From Streptacidiphilus sp. ASG 303 (GTDB lineage Bacteria; Actinomycetota; Actinomycetes; Streptomycetales; Streptomycetaceae): 64,000 nucleotides of DNA. Location of the stretch: contig NZ_JAJLRA010000002.1 of the NCBI RefSeq assembly GCF_020991365.1, positions 310,001 through 374,000 on the forward strand, in the 5' to 3' direction. Numbering within the stretch: the first letter of the stretch is position 1; each line of letters begins with the position of its first letter. A program made the translations under genes and the position numbers. The notes under the pieces were generated by a model. It was not told the origin of the DNA, searched no databases, and saw only the letters and a list, made by a program, of their open reading frames with translations. Shown piece after piece: positions 28,902-38,195 of this stretch.

Positions 28902-28918
28902 CGTGTTCAACGAACACG
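28902..28918. promoter_or_regulatory. 17-bp palindrome in the ftsQ-ftsZ intergenic region
   Basis: CGTGTTCAACGAACACG has two perfect 7-base arms around AAC. It lies about 65 bases further upstream of ftsZ than the first palindrome, in a stretch with lower G+C. A dimeric DNA-binding protein is the likely reader, but I cannot name it. Confidence 0.5.
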
Positions 28919-29090
28919 CCGAGCCTCCCGCTTTTCTTTTGAGCCTATGTGATCATCCTGCGGCCCTCACAGCCGGGGTGGACCACCAAGGGTCGGGCCG
29001 CGCGGCCGTCCCGTCAATATCCGGGAGCCGCCCGGCACACCGGCGGGAACACCGGCCGGCCCGGCGGCCGGGTGACCGCCCGAACCGGCG

Positions 29091-29864
29091 TCAGCCCGCC
29101 GTCGCCGGCGCCTCGGGGGCGCTGACGTCGTAGGTCCGGGCCCGGTGCCCGAGCAGCGCGGTGAGCACCCTCGCCTTGCGCGGCCCGCGCTCGCTGCTGC
29201 CCCAGCGGACCGTGCGCCCGCCGTCCAGCCGCAGCTCGATGTCGTCGTACGAGTGCACCTCGACCGCGGCGGCCTTCCCCGCCACCGCCGGCGGCAGGTC
29301 CCCGGCGACCCGGACCGCGGCCGCGACCAGTTCCCGCTGCGGGATGACGGCGTCCGCGTCCCGGGCGGCCTGGTCGAGGACGAGCCGCACCACCGGCACC
29401 CCGGGCGGGGCGGCGGGCCCGGTCGCGAAGCGGACGCCCGCGGCGTCGACCTCGGTGAAGCGGCCGTCCGCCTCCGCCACGGCCGCCACCGGGCGGCGTT
29501 CGACGACCTTGATCCGCAGGGTGTGCGGCCAGCCCCGCCACACCTCCACCCGGTCCACCCGCCGCAGCCGGCCGGTGATCCGGCGGCGCACCGCGTCGGT
29601 GTCCACCCGGGCCAGCGGCCCGCCGGGGTCCACCCCGGCCGCGGCCGCGACCTGGTCCGGGGTCAGCTTCGCGGTGCCGGTGACGGCGACGGCGCGGACG
29701 TCGAGGACCGGGGAGAAGAAGACCAGCCAGACGCAGCCGCCCGCGGCCAGCGCGCCCAGGGCGCCGACCACGGCCGTGCCGCGCCGGGAGAGGCGGAGCC
29801 GGGGCGGCGGCCCCTCGGCCGCCGCCCGCTCCGTCCCCTCCGGGGCTGCGGTCTCCTCAGCCAC
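29091..29864 (-). CDS. ftsQ: Cell division protein FtsQ
   Basis: A bitopic divisome protein of 257 residues that holds the FtsL/DivIC complex. Cytosolic tail to about 30, one helix at about 32-52 ([21 protein letters not shown]), POTRA domain at about 55-125 ([23 protein letters not shown], then [25 protein letters not shown] in part), and a beta domain to the end. GTG at 29864 overlaps the murG stop by eight bases. It is the last gene of the transcript that begins before rsmH. Confidence 0.92.
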   Translation of the reverse strand: MAEETAAPEGTERAAAEGPPPRLRLSRRGTAVVGALGALAAGGCVWLVFFSPVLDVRAVAVTGTAKLTPDQVAAAAGVDPGGPLARVDTDAVRRRITGRLRRVDRVEVWRGWPHTLRIKVVERRPVAAVAEADGRFTEVDAAGVRFATGPAAPPGVPVVRLVLDQAARDADAVIPQRELVAAAVRVAGDLPPAVAGKAAAVEVHSYDDIELRLDGGRTVRWGSSERGPRKARVLTALLGHRARTYDVSAPEAPATAG

Positions 29865-30966
29865 GGTGCGTGCCGTGCCCCCGGGCCGCGCTGATGGCCT
29901 CGTACACCATGCCGACCAGCAGGTCGTCGGCGTCCCGGCGGCCGAACTCGGACGCGGCGCGGCTCATGTCCCACAGGCGCTGCGGGTCGGTGAGCACCGG
30001 CAGGACGTTGCCGAGGACCCACTCCGGGGTCAGCTCCGCGTCGTCGACCAGCAGGCCGCCGCCGGCCTTCACCACCGGCTGGGCGTTGAGCCGCTGCTCG
30101 CCGTTGCCGATCGGCAGCGGGACGAACGCGGCGGGCAGGCCCACGGCGGCGAGCTCGGCGACCGTCATGGCGCCGGCCCGGCAGAGCATCATGTCGGCCG
30201 CGGCGTAGGCGAGGTCCATGCGGTCCAGGTAGGGCACCACCCGGTACGGGGGCATCCCGGGCACGTCGGCGACCTGCGGCACCTCGTTCTTGGGGCCGAC
30301 CGCGTGCAGGATCTGGACCCCGTACTGCTGGAGGCGGGGGGCGATGGCCTGCACGGTCTCGTTGAGGCGGCGGGCGCCCTGGGAGCCGCCGGTGACCAGC
30401 AGGGTGGGCAGCCGCTGGTCGAGGCCGAAGTAGTGGCGGGCCTCGGGGCGGGCCGCGTTGCGGTCCAGGGTGGCGATGGTGCGGCGCAGCGGGATGCCGA
30501 CGTAGCGGGCGCCGCGCAGCTTGCTGTCGGGCGTGGAGACCGCGACGAAGTCGGTGTAGCGGGAGCCGACCTTGTTCGCCAGGCCGGGCCGGGCGTTGGC
30601 CTCGTGGACGACGATCGGCACGCCGGCCCGCTTGGCGGCCAGGTACGCGGGCATGGCCACGTAGCCGCCGAAGCCGACGACGGCGTCGGCCTTGGAGCGC
30701 TCGATGATGTCCTGGGTGGCCTTGACGGTGGCGCGCAGCCGGCCCGGGACGGTGATCAGCTCCGGGGTGGGCCTGCGCGGCAGCGGGACCGCCGGGATCA
30801 GTTCCAGGTGGTAGCCGCGCTCGGGGACCAGTCTGGTCTCCAGGCCCCGCTCCGTGCCCAGCGCCGTGATGCCGACCGTGGGGTCGTGCCGGCGGAGTGC
30901 GTCGGCGAGGGCGAGCGCGGGCTCGATGTGACCGGCGGTCCCCCCGCCGGCGAGTACGACATGCAC
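29857..30966 (-). CDS. murG: MurG: UDP-GlcNAc transferase forming lipid II
   Basis: Adds GlcNAc to lipid I on the inner face of the membrane. 369 residues, GTG at 30966. The N-domain begins [19 protein letters not shown], with [15 protein letters not shown] and [14 protein letters not shown] behind it. The C-domain shows [17 protein letters not shown] and the UDP-GlcNAc site [20 protein letters not shown]. All match the GT28 family. It lies six bases after ftsW. Confidence 0.96.
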   Translation of the reverse strand: MHVVLAGGGTAGHIEPALALADALRRHDPTVGITALGTERGLETRLVPERGYHLELIPAVPLPRRPTPELITVPGRLRATVKATQDIIERSKADAVVGFGGYVAMPAYLAAKRAGVPIVVHEANARPGLANKVGSRYTDFVAVSTPDSKLRGARYVGIPLRRTIATLDRNAARPEARHYFGLDQRLPTLLVTGGSQGARRLNETVQAIAPRLQQYGVQILHAVGPKNEVPQVADVPGMPPYRVVPYLDRMDLAYAAADMMLCRAGAMTVAELAAVGLPAAFVPLPIGNGEQRLNAQPVVKAGGGLLVDDAELTPEWVLGNVLPVLTDPQRLWDMSRAASEFGRRDADDLLVGMVYEAISAARGHGTHRG

Positions 30967-30972
30967 CGAAAT

Positions 30973-32340
30973 TCACCGCTCCCTGCGCGGCTGCTTCGCG
31001 GGCCGCGCTGTGGTTCGTCGTGGCAGCACCCGGGCCAGGACCGACCTGGACCGGGAGGTGGAGCCCCGCGCGGCCAGCGCCGCCCTGGCCCCCGGCTCGC
31101 TGCGCGCGAAGCACAGCAGCATGCCGACGGCGAACAGGGTCGGCAGCAGTGCGGACCCCCCGTAGGAGAACAGCGGGAGCGGGACGCCCGCAATGGGCAG
31201 CAGTCCCAGCACCGCACCGATGTTGATCACGGCCTGGGCCGTGATCCAGGTGGTGGCGCCTCCCGCGGCGTACCTGACGAAGGGGTCCTTCGTGCGTCCG
31301 GCCACGCGGATACCCGCATACCCTAGTGCCGCGAAGAGGGCGAGCACCGACAGCGTCCCTGCCAGGCCGAGCTCCTCCCCCGTGACGGCGAAGATGAAGT
31401 CGGTGTGCGAGGCGGGCAGCTGGCCCCACTTCTCGACGCCGGCGCCCAGCCCCGAGCCGAAGAGGCCGCCGGAGGCCAGCGCGTACAGGCCGTGGACCGC
31501 CTGCCAGCAGGGCTCGTCGGGGCCGGTGTGGGTGACGCCCACGCAGTTGATCCGGGCGAGCCGGTGCGGGGCGAGGACGATGAGTGCGGCGGACATCACC
31601 ACGGCGACGCCGGCCGAGCCCGCGAAGAGCCGCAGCGGGGCCCCGGCCATCCACAGGAGGCCGAAGAGGACCGCGACCAGGATCATGGCGGTGCCCATGT
31701 CCCCGCCGGCCATGATGAGCATCAGCAGGAAGACCGCGCCGGGCACCAGCGGCACCAGCAGGTGCTTCCACTGGTCCAGCATCCGGTTGCGCTGCTTGCG
31801 GGCCAGCAGGTCGGCGCCCCACAGGACGAGGGCGAGCTTGCCGAACTCCGAGGGCTGGATCTGGAAGAGGCCGACGTTGATCCAGTTGCGGTTGCCGCCC
31901 ACCTCCACGCCGATGCCGGGGATGGTGACGAGGACCATGAGCAGGACGGAGAGCAGCAGCAACGGGTAGGCCAGCGCCCGGTGCGCCGCGACCGGCAGGC
32001 GGGCGGCGACCAGCATCAGGCCGCAGCCGAGGACGACGGCCAGCAGCTGCTTGCCGAAGTAGAAGAGCACCGGCAGGCCCTGGCGCAGGGCGGTGATCTG
32101 GGAGGCGGAGAAGACCATCACCAGGCCCAGCACCAGGATCAGCAGGCTGGAGCCGAGGAGCAGGTAGTACGCGGTCAGGGGCCGGTCCAGGGCGCGGCGC
32201 AGCCGGGCGGAGGCCCCGCGCAGGGCCGCCGCCCGGCCGGCGGCGCGGAAGGTGGTGCTGGTGGCCGAGATCACCGGCAGGCGGCCGGAGGGGCGCTCGG
32301 CGGGCCGGGCGGCGGTGCGCCCGCGTACCTGTCCTGGCAC
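30973..32340 (-). CDS. ftsW: FtsW: septal peptidoglycan glycosyltransferase
   Basis: A SEDS-family polymerase of 455 residues that works with the PBP FtsI at the septum. A basic, polar N-terminus of about 55 residues precedes about ten helices. Landmarks are YFGKQLLAVVLGCGLMLVAAR, GGNRNWINVGLFQIQPSEFGKLAL, the catalytic-loop region SHTDFIFAVTGEELGLAG and GVPLPLFSYGGSALLPTL. The C-terminal tail is Arg-rich. GTG at 32340. Confidence 0.95.
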   Translation of the reverse strand: MPGQVRGRTAARPAERPSGRLPVISATSTTFRAAGRAAALRGASARLRRALDRPLTAYYLLLGSSLLILVLGLVMVFSASQITALRQGLPVLFYFGKQLLAVVLGCGLMLVAARLPVAAHRALAYPLLLLSVLLMVLVTIPGIGVEVGGNRNWINVGLFQIQPSEFGKLALVLWGADLLARKQRNRMLDQWKHLLVPLVPGAVFLLMLIMAGGDMGTAMILVAVLFGLLWMAGAPLRLFAGSAGVAVVMSAALIVLAPHRLARINCVGVTHTGPDEPCWQAVHGLYALASGGLFGSGLGAGVEKWGQLPASHTDFIFAVTGEELGLAGTLSVLALFAALGYAGIRVAGRTKDPFVRYAAGGATTWITAQAVINIGAVLGLLPIAGVPLPLFSYGGSALLPTLFAVGMLLCFARSEPGARAALAARGSTSRSRSVLARVLPRRTTARPAKQPRRER

Positions 32341-32447
32341 CGCTCGCCCCTTCCCGGTCGTTCCCCTCGGCCCTGCTGCCGGGCCGTCCCGCCGCGGGAC
32401 CGCCCCGCCGCCGGGCCGGGCGGCGTGCGGCCGCCCGGCCCCGGGCC

Positions 32448-33977
32448 TCAGCGGCCCCGGAGCCCCCGCACCGCGGCGGCGAAGAGGTCGCCGCGCTCGC
32501 CGTAGTTCGTGAACATGTCCATCGAGGCGCAGGCCGGGGCCAGCAGCACGGTGTCGCCGGGCCGGGCGAGGTCCGCGGCGGCGCGGACGACGGTGTCCAT
32601 GGCCTGCGCGCCAGTCTGGCCCTCGGCCGCCTCGATCACCGGCACATCCGGGGCGTGTCGCGCCAGCGCCTCCCGGATCACCGCGCGGTCGGCGCCGATG
32701 AGCACCACGGCCCGCAGCCGGGACGCCGCACCGGCCGCCAGTCCGTCGAAGGCGGCGCCCTTGGCGAGGCCGCCGGCGATCCAGACGACCGGGTCGTAGG
32801 CGGCCAGCGAGGCAGCGGCGGCGTGGGTGTTGGTGGCCTTGGAGTCGTCGACCCAGGTGACGCCGTCCACCACGGCCACCTGCGCGATGCGGTGGGCGTC
32901 GGGCCGGAAGGCCCGCAGGCCGTCGCGGACGGCGCGCGGCTCCACGCCGTAGGCGCGGGCCAGGGCGGCGGCGGCCAGGGCGTCGGCGACATTGTGCGGG
33001 GCGGGCGGCTGGACGTCCTCGACGGAGGCCAGTTCGGCGGCGGTGCGCTGCCGGTCCGCGACGAACGCCCGGTCGACCAGGAGGCCGTCCACGACGCCGA
33101 GCTCGGACGGGCCGGGGGCGCCGAGGGTGAAGCCGACGGCGCGGCAGCCCTCCTCGACGTCGGCGGCGCGCACCAGCTCCTCGGTGGCGGGGTCGGCCGT
33201 GTTGTACACGCAGGCGACCCGGTTGCCCTCGTAGATGCGGCCCTTGTCGGCGGCGTACGCCTCCATGGAGCCGTGCCAGTCGAGGTGGTCCGGCGCCAGG
33301 TTGAGGACGACCGCCGAGTGCGGGCGCAGCGAGGGCGCCCAGTGCAGCTGGTAGCTGGAGAGCTCGACGGCGAGCACGTCGTAGGGCTCCGCCCCGTCCA
33401 CCCCGTCCCCGTACGCGCCGTCCATGCCGTCCACGCCGTTCCCGTCCGCGCCGCCGAAGCCGGTGAGGACGGCGTCGAGGACGGAGACGCCGACGTTGCC
33501 GACGGCGGCGGTGCGCCTCCCGGCCGCGGTGAGGATGCTGGCGAGCATCTGCACGGTCGTCGTCTTGCCGTTGGTCCCGGTGACGGCCAGCCAGGGTGCG
33601 GGCTCGCCGGTGGCGGGGTGCGGGCGGCGCAGGCGCCAGGCCAGCTCGACGTCGCCCCAGACGGGCACGCCGGCGGCGTCCGCGGCGGCGAAGAGCGCGC
33701 TGGAGGGCGGCCAGCCGGGCGAGGTGACGACCAGCCGGGTGCCCTCGGGCAGGGTGGCGCCGTCGCCGAGGCGGACGGCGACGCCGTCCGCCTCCAGGCC
33801 GGCGGCGCGCTCGCGCAGCGCCGGGGAGTCGCCGCCGTCGACGACGGTGACGTCGGCGCCGAGCCCGTGCAGGACGCGGGCGGCGCTGATGCCGGAGACG
33901 CCGAGGCCGGCGACGGCGACGGGCAGTCCCTCGAACCCGGGGGTGTCCGCGCCGTGCGCGGCGGCGCTGTCCGTCAT
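32448..33977 (-). CDS. murD: MurD: UDP-MurNAc-L-alanine:D-glutamate ligase
   Basis: Adds D-Glu to UDP-MurNAc-L-Ala. ATG at 33977 overlaps the mraY stop (ATGA). 509 residues, longer than the usual 440-480. The N-domain has [21 protein letters not shown]; the ATP site is [38 protein letters not shown] and [17 protein letters not shown] follow. Part of the extra length is a Gly/Asp-rich insert near residues 175-200 ([15 protein letters not shown]), encoded by short DNA repeats at about 33395-33460. Confidence 0.95.
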   Translation of the reverse strand: MTDSAAAHGADTPGFEGLPVAVAGLGVSGISAARVLHGLGADVTVVDGGDSPALRERAAGLEADGVAVRLGDGATLPEGTRLVVTSPGWPPSSALFAAADAAGVPVWGDVELAWRLRRPHPATGEPAPWLAVTGTNGKTTTVQMLASILTAAGRRTAAVGNVGVSVLDAVLTGFGGADGNGVDGMDGAYGDGVDGAEPYDVLAVELSSYQLHWAPSLRPHSAVVLNLAPDHLDWHGSMEAYAADKGRIYEGNRVACVYNTADPATEELVRAADVEEGCRAVGFTLGAPGPSELGVVDGLLVDRAFVADRQRTAAELASVEDVQPPAPHNVADALAAAALARAYGVEPRAVRDGLRAFRPDAHRIAQVAVVDGVTWVDDSKATNTHAAAASLAAYDPVVWIAGGLAKGAAFDGLAAGAASRLRAVVLIGADRAVIREALARHAPDVPVIEAAEGQTGAQAMDTVVRAAADLARPGDTVLLAPACASMDMFTNYGERGDLFAAAVRGLRGR

Positions 33978-35035
33978 CCGGTCACCCAGCCCGCGTAGAA
34001 GAGTCCGAGGCCGACGGCGACGCAGAGGCCCTGGATGATCCAGAAGCGGACCACGATGAGGACCTCGCTCCACCCCTTGAGCTCGAAGTGGTGCTGGAGC
34101 GGCGCCATGCGGAAGACGCGCTTGCCGGTCATCCGGAAGGAGCTGACCTGGATGATCACCGAGAGGGTGATCAGCACGAAGAGGCCGCCGAGCAGGGCGA
34201 GCAGCATCTCGGTGCGGGAGCAGATGGCGAGGCCGGCCAGGGCGCCGCCGAGCGCCAGGGAGCCGGTGTCGCCCATGAAGATCTTGGCGGGCGAGGTGTT
34301 CCACCACAGGAAGCCGAAGCAGGAGCCCATCAGCGCCGAGGCCACCACCGCGAGGTCGAGCGGGTCGCGGACGTCGTAGCAGTTGGCGGTGGCGGTGAGC
34401 GCGAAGGCGCAGTTCTGGCCGTGCTGCCAGACGCCGATGAAGACGTACGCGCCGAAGACCATCACCGAGGCGCCGGTGGCCAGGCCGTCGAGGCCGTCGG
34501 TGAGGTTCACGCCGTTCGACATCGCGGCGATCATGAAGTACGCCCAGACGACGAACAGCACGGGCCCTATCGACCAGCCGAAGTCCTGCACGAACGACAG
34601 CTTGGTGGAGGCCGGGGTCAGGCCGCGGCTGTCCTGGAACTGCAGCGCCAGGATCGCGAAGGCGAGGCCCACCGCCGACTGGCCGACCAGCTTGGCCTTG
34701 GCCCGCAGGCCGAGCGACCGCTGCTTGATGACCTTGATGTAGTCGTCGAGGAAGCCGACGAGTCCCAGACCGGCCGTCAGGAAGAGCACCAGCAGCCCGG
34801 AGGCGGTGGGCTTCTCCATGGTGATGGCCTTGGTGGCCGCGTACGCGATCAGCGTCGCCAGGATGAAGGCGATGCCGCCCATGGTGGGGGTGCCGCGCTT
34901 GCTGTGGTGGGCGGCGGGGCCGTCGTCGCGGATCATCTGGCCGTAGCCGTGCCGGGCGAGCAGCCGGATCAGCAGCGGGGTCCCGATGAGCGTGAGGACC
35001 AGGCCGATGACGCCGGCGAAGAGGATCTGCCTCAC
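33974..35035 (-). CDS. mraY: MraY: phospho-MurNAc-pentapeptide translocase (lipid I synthase)
   Basis: A 353-residue integral membrane enzyme that moves phospho-MurNAc-pentapeptide onto undecaprenyl phosphate. About ten helices. [20 protein letters not shown] is the first signature, GFLDDYIKV carries the Asp pair, and [19 protein letters not shown] and the [10 protein letters not shown] loop are typical. GTG at 35035 overlaps the murF stop by four bases. Confidence 0.96.
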   Translation of the reverse strand: MRQILFAGVIGLVLTLIGTPLLIRLLARHGYGQMIRDDGPAAHHSKRGTPTMGGIAFILATLIAYAATKAITMEKPTASGLLVLFLTAGLGLVGFLDDYIKVIKQRSLGLRAKAKLVGQSAVGLAFAILALQFQDSRGLTPASTKLSFVQDFGWSIGPVLFVVWAYFMIAAMSNGVNLTDGLDGLATGASVMVFGAYVFIGVWQHGQNCAFALTATANCYDVRDPLDLAVVASALMGSCFGFLWWNTSPAKIFMGDTGSLALGGALAGLAICSRTEMLLALLGGLFVLITLSVIIQVSSFRMTGKRVFRMAPLQHHFELKGWSEVLIVVRFWIIQGLCVAVGLGLFYAGWVTG

Positions 35036-36459
35036 CGGGCCGCTCCGTCCGCCGCGGCGCCGCCGTCCGCGAGCAGGGCCTCCGCGACCCGCTCCAGACC
35101 TGCCGCGCGGGATGCCTTCACCAGCACCACGTCCCCCGGCCGTACCTGATCGCGCAGCAGATCGATCGCCGCCTCAGCGTCGGACACCAGCACCGACTCC
35201 TCACCCCACGAACCCTCGTTCTTGGCACCCATGTCGAGCCATGCGGCCTCGCGGCCGCCGACCGCCACCACCTTGGTGACGTTCAGCCGGACCGCCAGGC
35301 GCCCGATGGCGTCGTGCTCCGCGAGGGAGTCCTCGCCGAGCTCCCGCATCTCGCCGAGCACCGCCCAGGTGCGCCGGCGCCCGGGCCCGGTGCCCGCCAT
35401 CGACACGAGCGCCCGCAGTGCGGCCCGCACCGAGTCCGGGTTCGCGTTGTAGGCGTCGTTGACGACGGTGACACCGTCGGCCCGTTCGACGACCTCCATG
35501 CGCCAGCGGGAGAGCGCACCCGCCTCGCCCAGGGCGGCGGCGGTGTCGTCGACGGACATTCCGAACTCCCCCGCCACCGCTGCGGCGGCAAGGGCGTTCG
35601 AGACGTGGTGCTCACCGTACAGGCGCAGGGTCACGGGGGCGGAACCGGCCGGGGTGATGAGGGTGAAGGAGGGGCGGCCGGAGGCGTCCAGGCGGACGTC
35701 CTCGGCCCTGACCTGCGCCTCCGCGGACTCGCCGAAGAGGACGACGCGGGCCCGGGTGCGGGAGGCCATGGCCCGCACCAGCGGGTCGTCGGCGTTGAGC
35801 ACCGCGACGCCGTCGGCGGGCAGGGCCTCCACCAGCTCGCCCTTGGCCTCGGCGATGGCGGCCTTGCCGCCGAACTCGCCGATGTGGGCGGTGCCGACGT
35901 TGAGGACGACGCCGATCCGGGGCGGGGTCAGGCCGGTGAGGTAGGCGATGTGGCCCTTGCCGCGGGCGCCCATCTCCAGCACCAGGTGGCGGGTGGAGGC
36001 GTCGGCGCGCAGCGCGGTGAGGGGCAGGCCGATCTCGTTGTTGAAGCTGCCGGTGGGGCAGATCGTCGGGCCGACGCGCTCCAGGAGCTGGCCGATCAGG
36101 TCCTTGGTGCTGGTCTTGCCGGCCGAGCCGGTCAGGCCCACCACCGCGGTGGTCTCCCGCAGCCGGTCGACGACGGCGCGGGCGAGGCGGCCGAGCGCGT
36201 CGACGACGTCGTCGACGACGACGGCGGGGACGCCCACCGGCCGGGCGGCGAGCACGGCGGCGGCGCCGTCGGCGGCGGCCCCGGCGGCGAAGTCGTGCCC
36301 GTCCGCGTGCTCGCCGCGGACGGCGGCGAACAGCCCTCCCGGCTGCACCTGGCGGGAGTCCACGACCACCGGTCCGGTGATCCGGGCCTGCGGGTCGGGG
36401 GCGTCGTGCAGCGTCCCCCCGACGGCCGTGGCGACCTCGGCGAGGGTCAGTGCGATCAC
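35032..36459 (-). CDS. murF: MurF: UDP-MurNAc-tripeptide:D-Ala-D-Ala ligase
   Basis: Completes the pentapeptide precursor. 475 residues, GTG at 36459. The N-domain has [22 protein letters not shown], the ATP site is [21 protein letters not shown], and [35 protein letters not shown] and [20 protein letters not shown] follow, as in the family. It follows murE by six bases and is coupled to mraY. Confidence 0.96.
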   Translation of the reverse strand: MIALTLAEVATAVGGTLHDAPDPQARITGPVVVDSRQVQPGGLFAAVRGEHADGHDFAAGAAADGAAAVLAARPVGVPAVVVDDVVDALGRLARAVVDRLRETTAVVGLTGSAGKTSTKDLIGQLLERVGPTICPTGSFNNEIGLPLTALRADASTRHLVLEMGARGKGHIAYLTGLTPPRIGVVLNVGTAHIGEFGGKAAIAEAKGELVEALPADGVAVLNADDPLVRAMASRTRARVVLFGESAEAQVRAEDVRLDASGRPSFTLITPAGSAPVTLRLYGEHHVSNALAAAAVAGEFGMSVDDTAAALGEAGALSRWRMEVVERADGVTVVNDAYNANPDSVRAALRALVSMAGTGPGRRRTWAVLGEMRELGEDSLAEHDAIGRLAVRLNVTKVVAVGGREAAWLDMGAKNEGSWGEESVLVSDAEAAIDLLRDQVRPGDVVLVKASRAAGLERVAEALLADGGAAADGAAR

Positions 36460-36465
36460 TGGGGG

Positions 36466-38175
36466 TTACTCCTTGGAGTCTGCCGCGCCGGCGCCCGCGG
36501 GGCGGGGCTCCTGTGCCGCGGCCTCCGGGTGGCTGCGGACGATGGCGTCGCGCAGCACCTCCCGGTCGTCGAAGGGTCGGATCTCGCCGCGGACGTACTG
36601 GCCGAGCTCGTGGCCCTTGCCCGCGACGAGGACGGAGTCGCCCGCATGGGCGCGGGCGACTGCGGCGGCGACCGCGTCGGCCCGGGAGGGCACGACCAGG
36701 ACGTCGCCGCGCTCCGCCTCGGGGACCTCCAGCGCGCCGCCGAGCATGGCGGCGAGGATGGCGAGGGGGTCCTCGGTGCGGGGGTTGTCGCTGGTGAGGA
36801 CGGCGGTGTCGGCGAGCCGGGCGGCGATGGCGCCCATGGGGCCGCGCTTGTGCGGGTCCCGGTCGCCGCCGCAGCCGACGACGAGGTGCACGCGGCCCTT
36901 GGTGACCTCGCGCAGCGACTCCAGGACGGACCGCAGGGCGTCCGGCTTGTGGGCGTAGTCGACGACGGCGACGAAAGGCTGGCCGGCGTCGACCCGCTCC
37001 ATGCGGCCGGGCACGCCGGGCACGGCGGCGACGCCCGCCACCGCCTGCTCCAGCGGCAGCCCGGCGCTCGCCAGGGCCGCGATCGCGGCGAGGGCGTTGG
37101 CGACGTTGAACGGGCCGGGCAGCGGCACCGAGGCGTCGGCGGCGGCGCCGTCCGGGCCGACCACGCGGAACGTGGAGTCGGCCGGGCCCAGGTGGACGGC
37201 CTCGGCCCGCCAGTCGGCGTCCGGGTCGCCCTCGGCGGAGAAGGTGGTGACCGGGATGCCCGCCTCGGCGGCGAGGCGGCGGCCGTAGGGGTCGTCGAGG
37301 TTGACCACGCCCCGGCGGGCGCGGCGCTCGGTGAAGAGCTGCGCCTTGGCCCGGAAGTAGTCCTCCATGTCGGGGTGGAAGTCGAGGTGCTCCGGCGTCA
37401 GGTTGAGGAAGACCGCGACGTCGTAGACCACGCCGTCGACCCGGCCGAAGACCAGGGCGTGGCTGGAGACCTCCATGGCGACCGCGTCGGCGCCCTGCTC
37501 GCGCATCAGCGCGAGGACGGCGTGCAGGTCGGTGGCCTCGGGGGTGGTGCGCTCGCTCGGGATGCGGCGGTCGCCGACCCGCATCTCCACGGTGCCGATG
37601 ACGCCCGGGGCGCGCCCGGCGCCGCGCAGGCCGCCCTCGACCAGGTACGAGGTGGTGGTCTTGCCGCTGGTGCCGGTGACGCCGACCATGAGCAGGTCCT
37701 CGGCGGGCCGCCCGTACACGGCGGCGGCGAGGGCGCCCATGCGGGCCCGCGGCTCGTCGACGACGAGGACCGGCAGGCCGCAGGCGGCTGCCTGCTCCGC
37801 CCCGGCCGGGTCGGTGAGCACCGCGACGGCCCCGGCGGCGGCCGCCCGGTCGGCGAAGGCCGCGCCGTGGTGGTTGGCGCCGCCGAAGGCGACGTACACG
37901 TCGCCGGGGCGCACCGCCCGGGAGTCGTGGGTGATGCCGGTGACCTCGGCCTCCGCGGCGGCCCCGGCCACGGCGGCGGACGGGACCGGGCCCAGCAGGG
38001 CGGCGACCTCGGCGAGCGGGGTCGGCCGCACCGCGTCGGGGCGGGGCGGGCCGGGGTGCTTCGGGGGCTGATCAGGTTTCGGCACGGCAGGCAGGGTATC
38101 CGGAGCGGCGGCGCCCGGGCCACGCGAGAGGCCGGGGGCGGACCCCGCGGGCTCCTGGGGTGTGATCGAGGTCAC
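36466..38175 (-). CDS. murE: MurE: UDP-MurNAc-dipeptide:diaminopimelate ligase
   Basis: Adds diaminopimelate, LL-DAP in Streptomyces, as the third residue of the stem peptide. GTG at 38175 is chosen because AGGAGA lies six bases upstream; a GTG at 38199 that overlaps the ftsI stop is a second option. 569 residues. VTGITHDSRAVRPGDVYVAF, the ATP site GVTGTSGKTTTSYLVEGG, LNLTPEHLDFHPDMEDYFRAK and the DAP-specific LTSDNPRTEDPLAIL are present. A Pro-rich N-terminus of about 55 residues is extra. Confidence 0.96.
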   Translation of the reverse strand: MTSITPQEPAGSAPGLSRGPGAAAPDTLPAVPKPDQPPKHPGPPRPDAVRPTPLAEVAALLGPVPSAAVAGAAAEAEVTGITHDSRAVRPGDVYVAFGGANHHGAAFADRAAAAGAVAVLTDPAGAEQAAACGLPVLVVDEPRARMGALAAAVYGRPAEDLLMVGVTGTSGKTTTSYLVEGGLRGAGRAPGVIGTVEMRVGDRRIPSERTTPEATDLHAVLALMREQGADAVAMEVSSHALVFGRVDGVVYDVAVFLNLTPEHLDFHPDMEDYFRAKAQLFTERRARRGVVNLDDPYGRRLAAEAGIPVTTFSAEGDPDADWRAEAVHLGPADSTFRVVGPDGAAADASVPLPGPFNVANALAAIAALASAGLPLEQAVAGVAAVPGVPGRMERVDAGQPFVAVVDYAHKPDALRSVLESLREVTKGRVHLVVGCGGDRDPHKRGPMGAIAARLADTAVLTSDNPRTEDPLAILAAMLGGALEVPEAERGDVLVVPSRADAVAAAVARAHAGDSVLVAGKGHELGQYVRGEIRPFDDREVLRDAIVRSHPEAAAQEPRPAGAGAADSKE

Positions 38176-38195
38176 GTCGGCTCTCCTGTCGCTGC

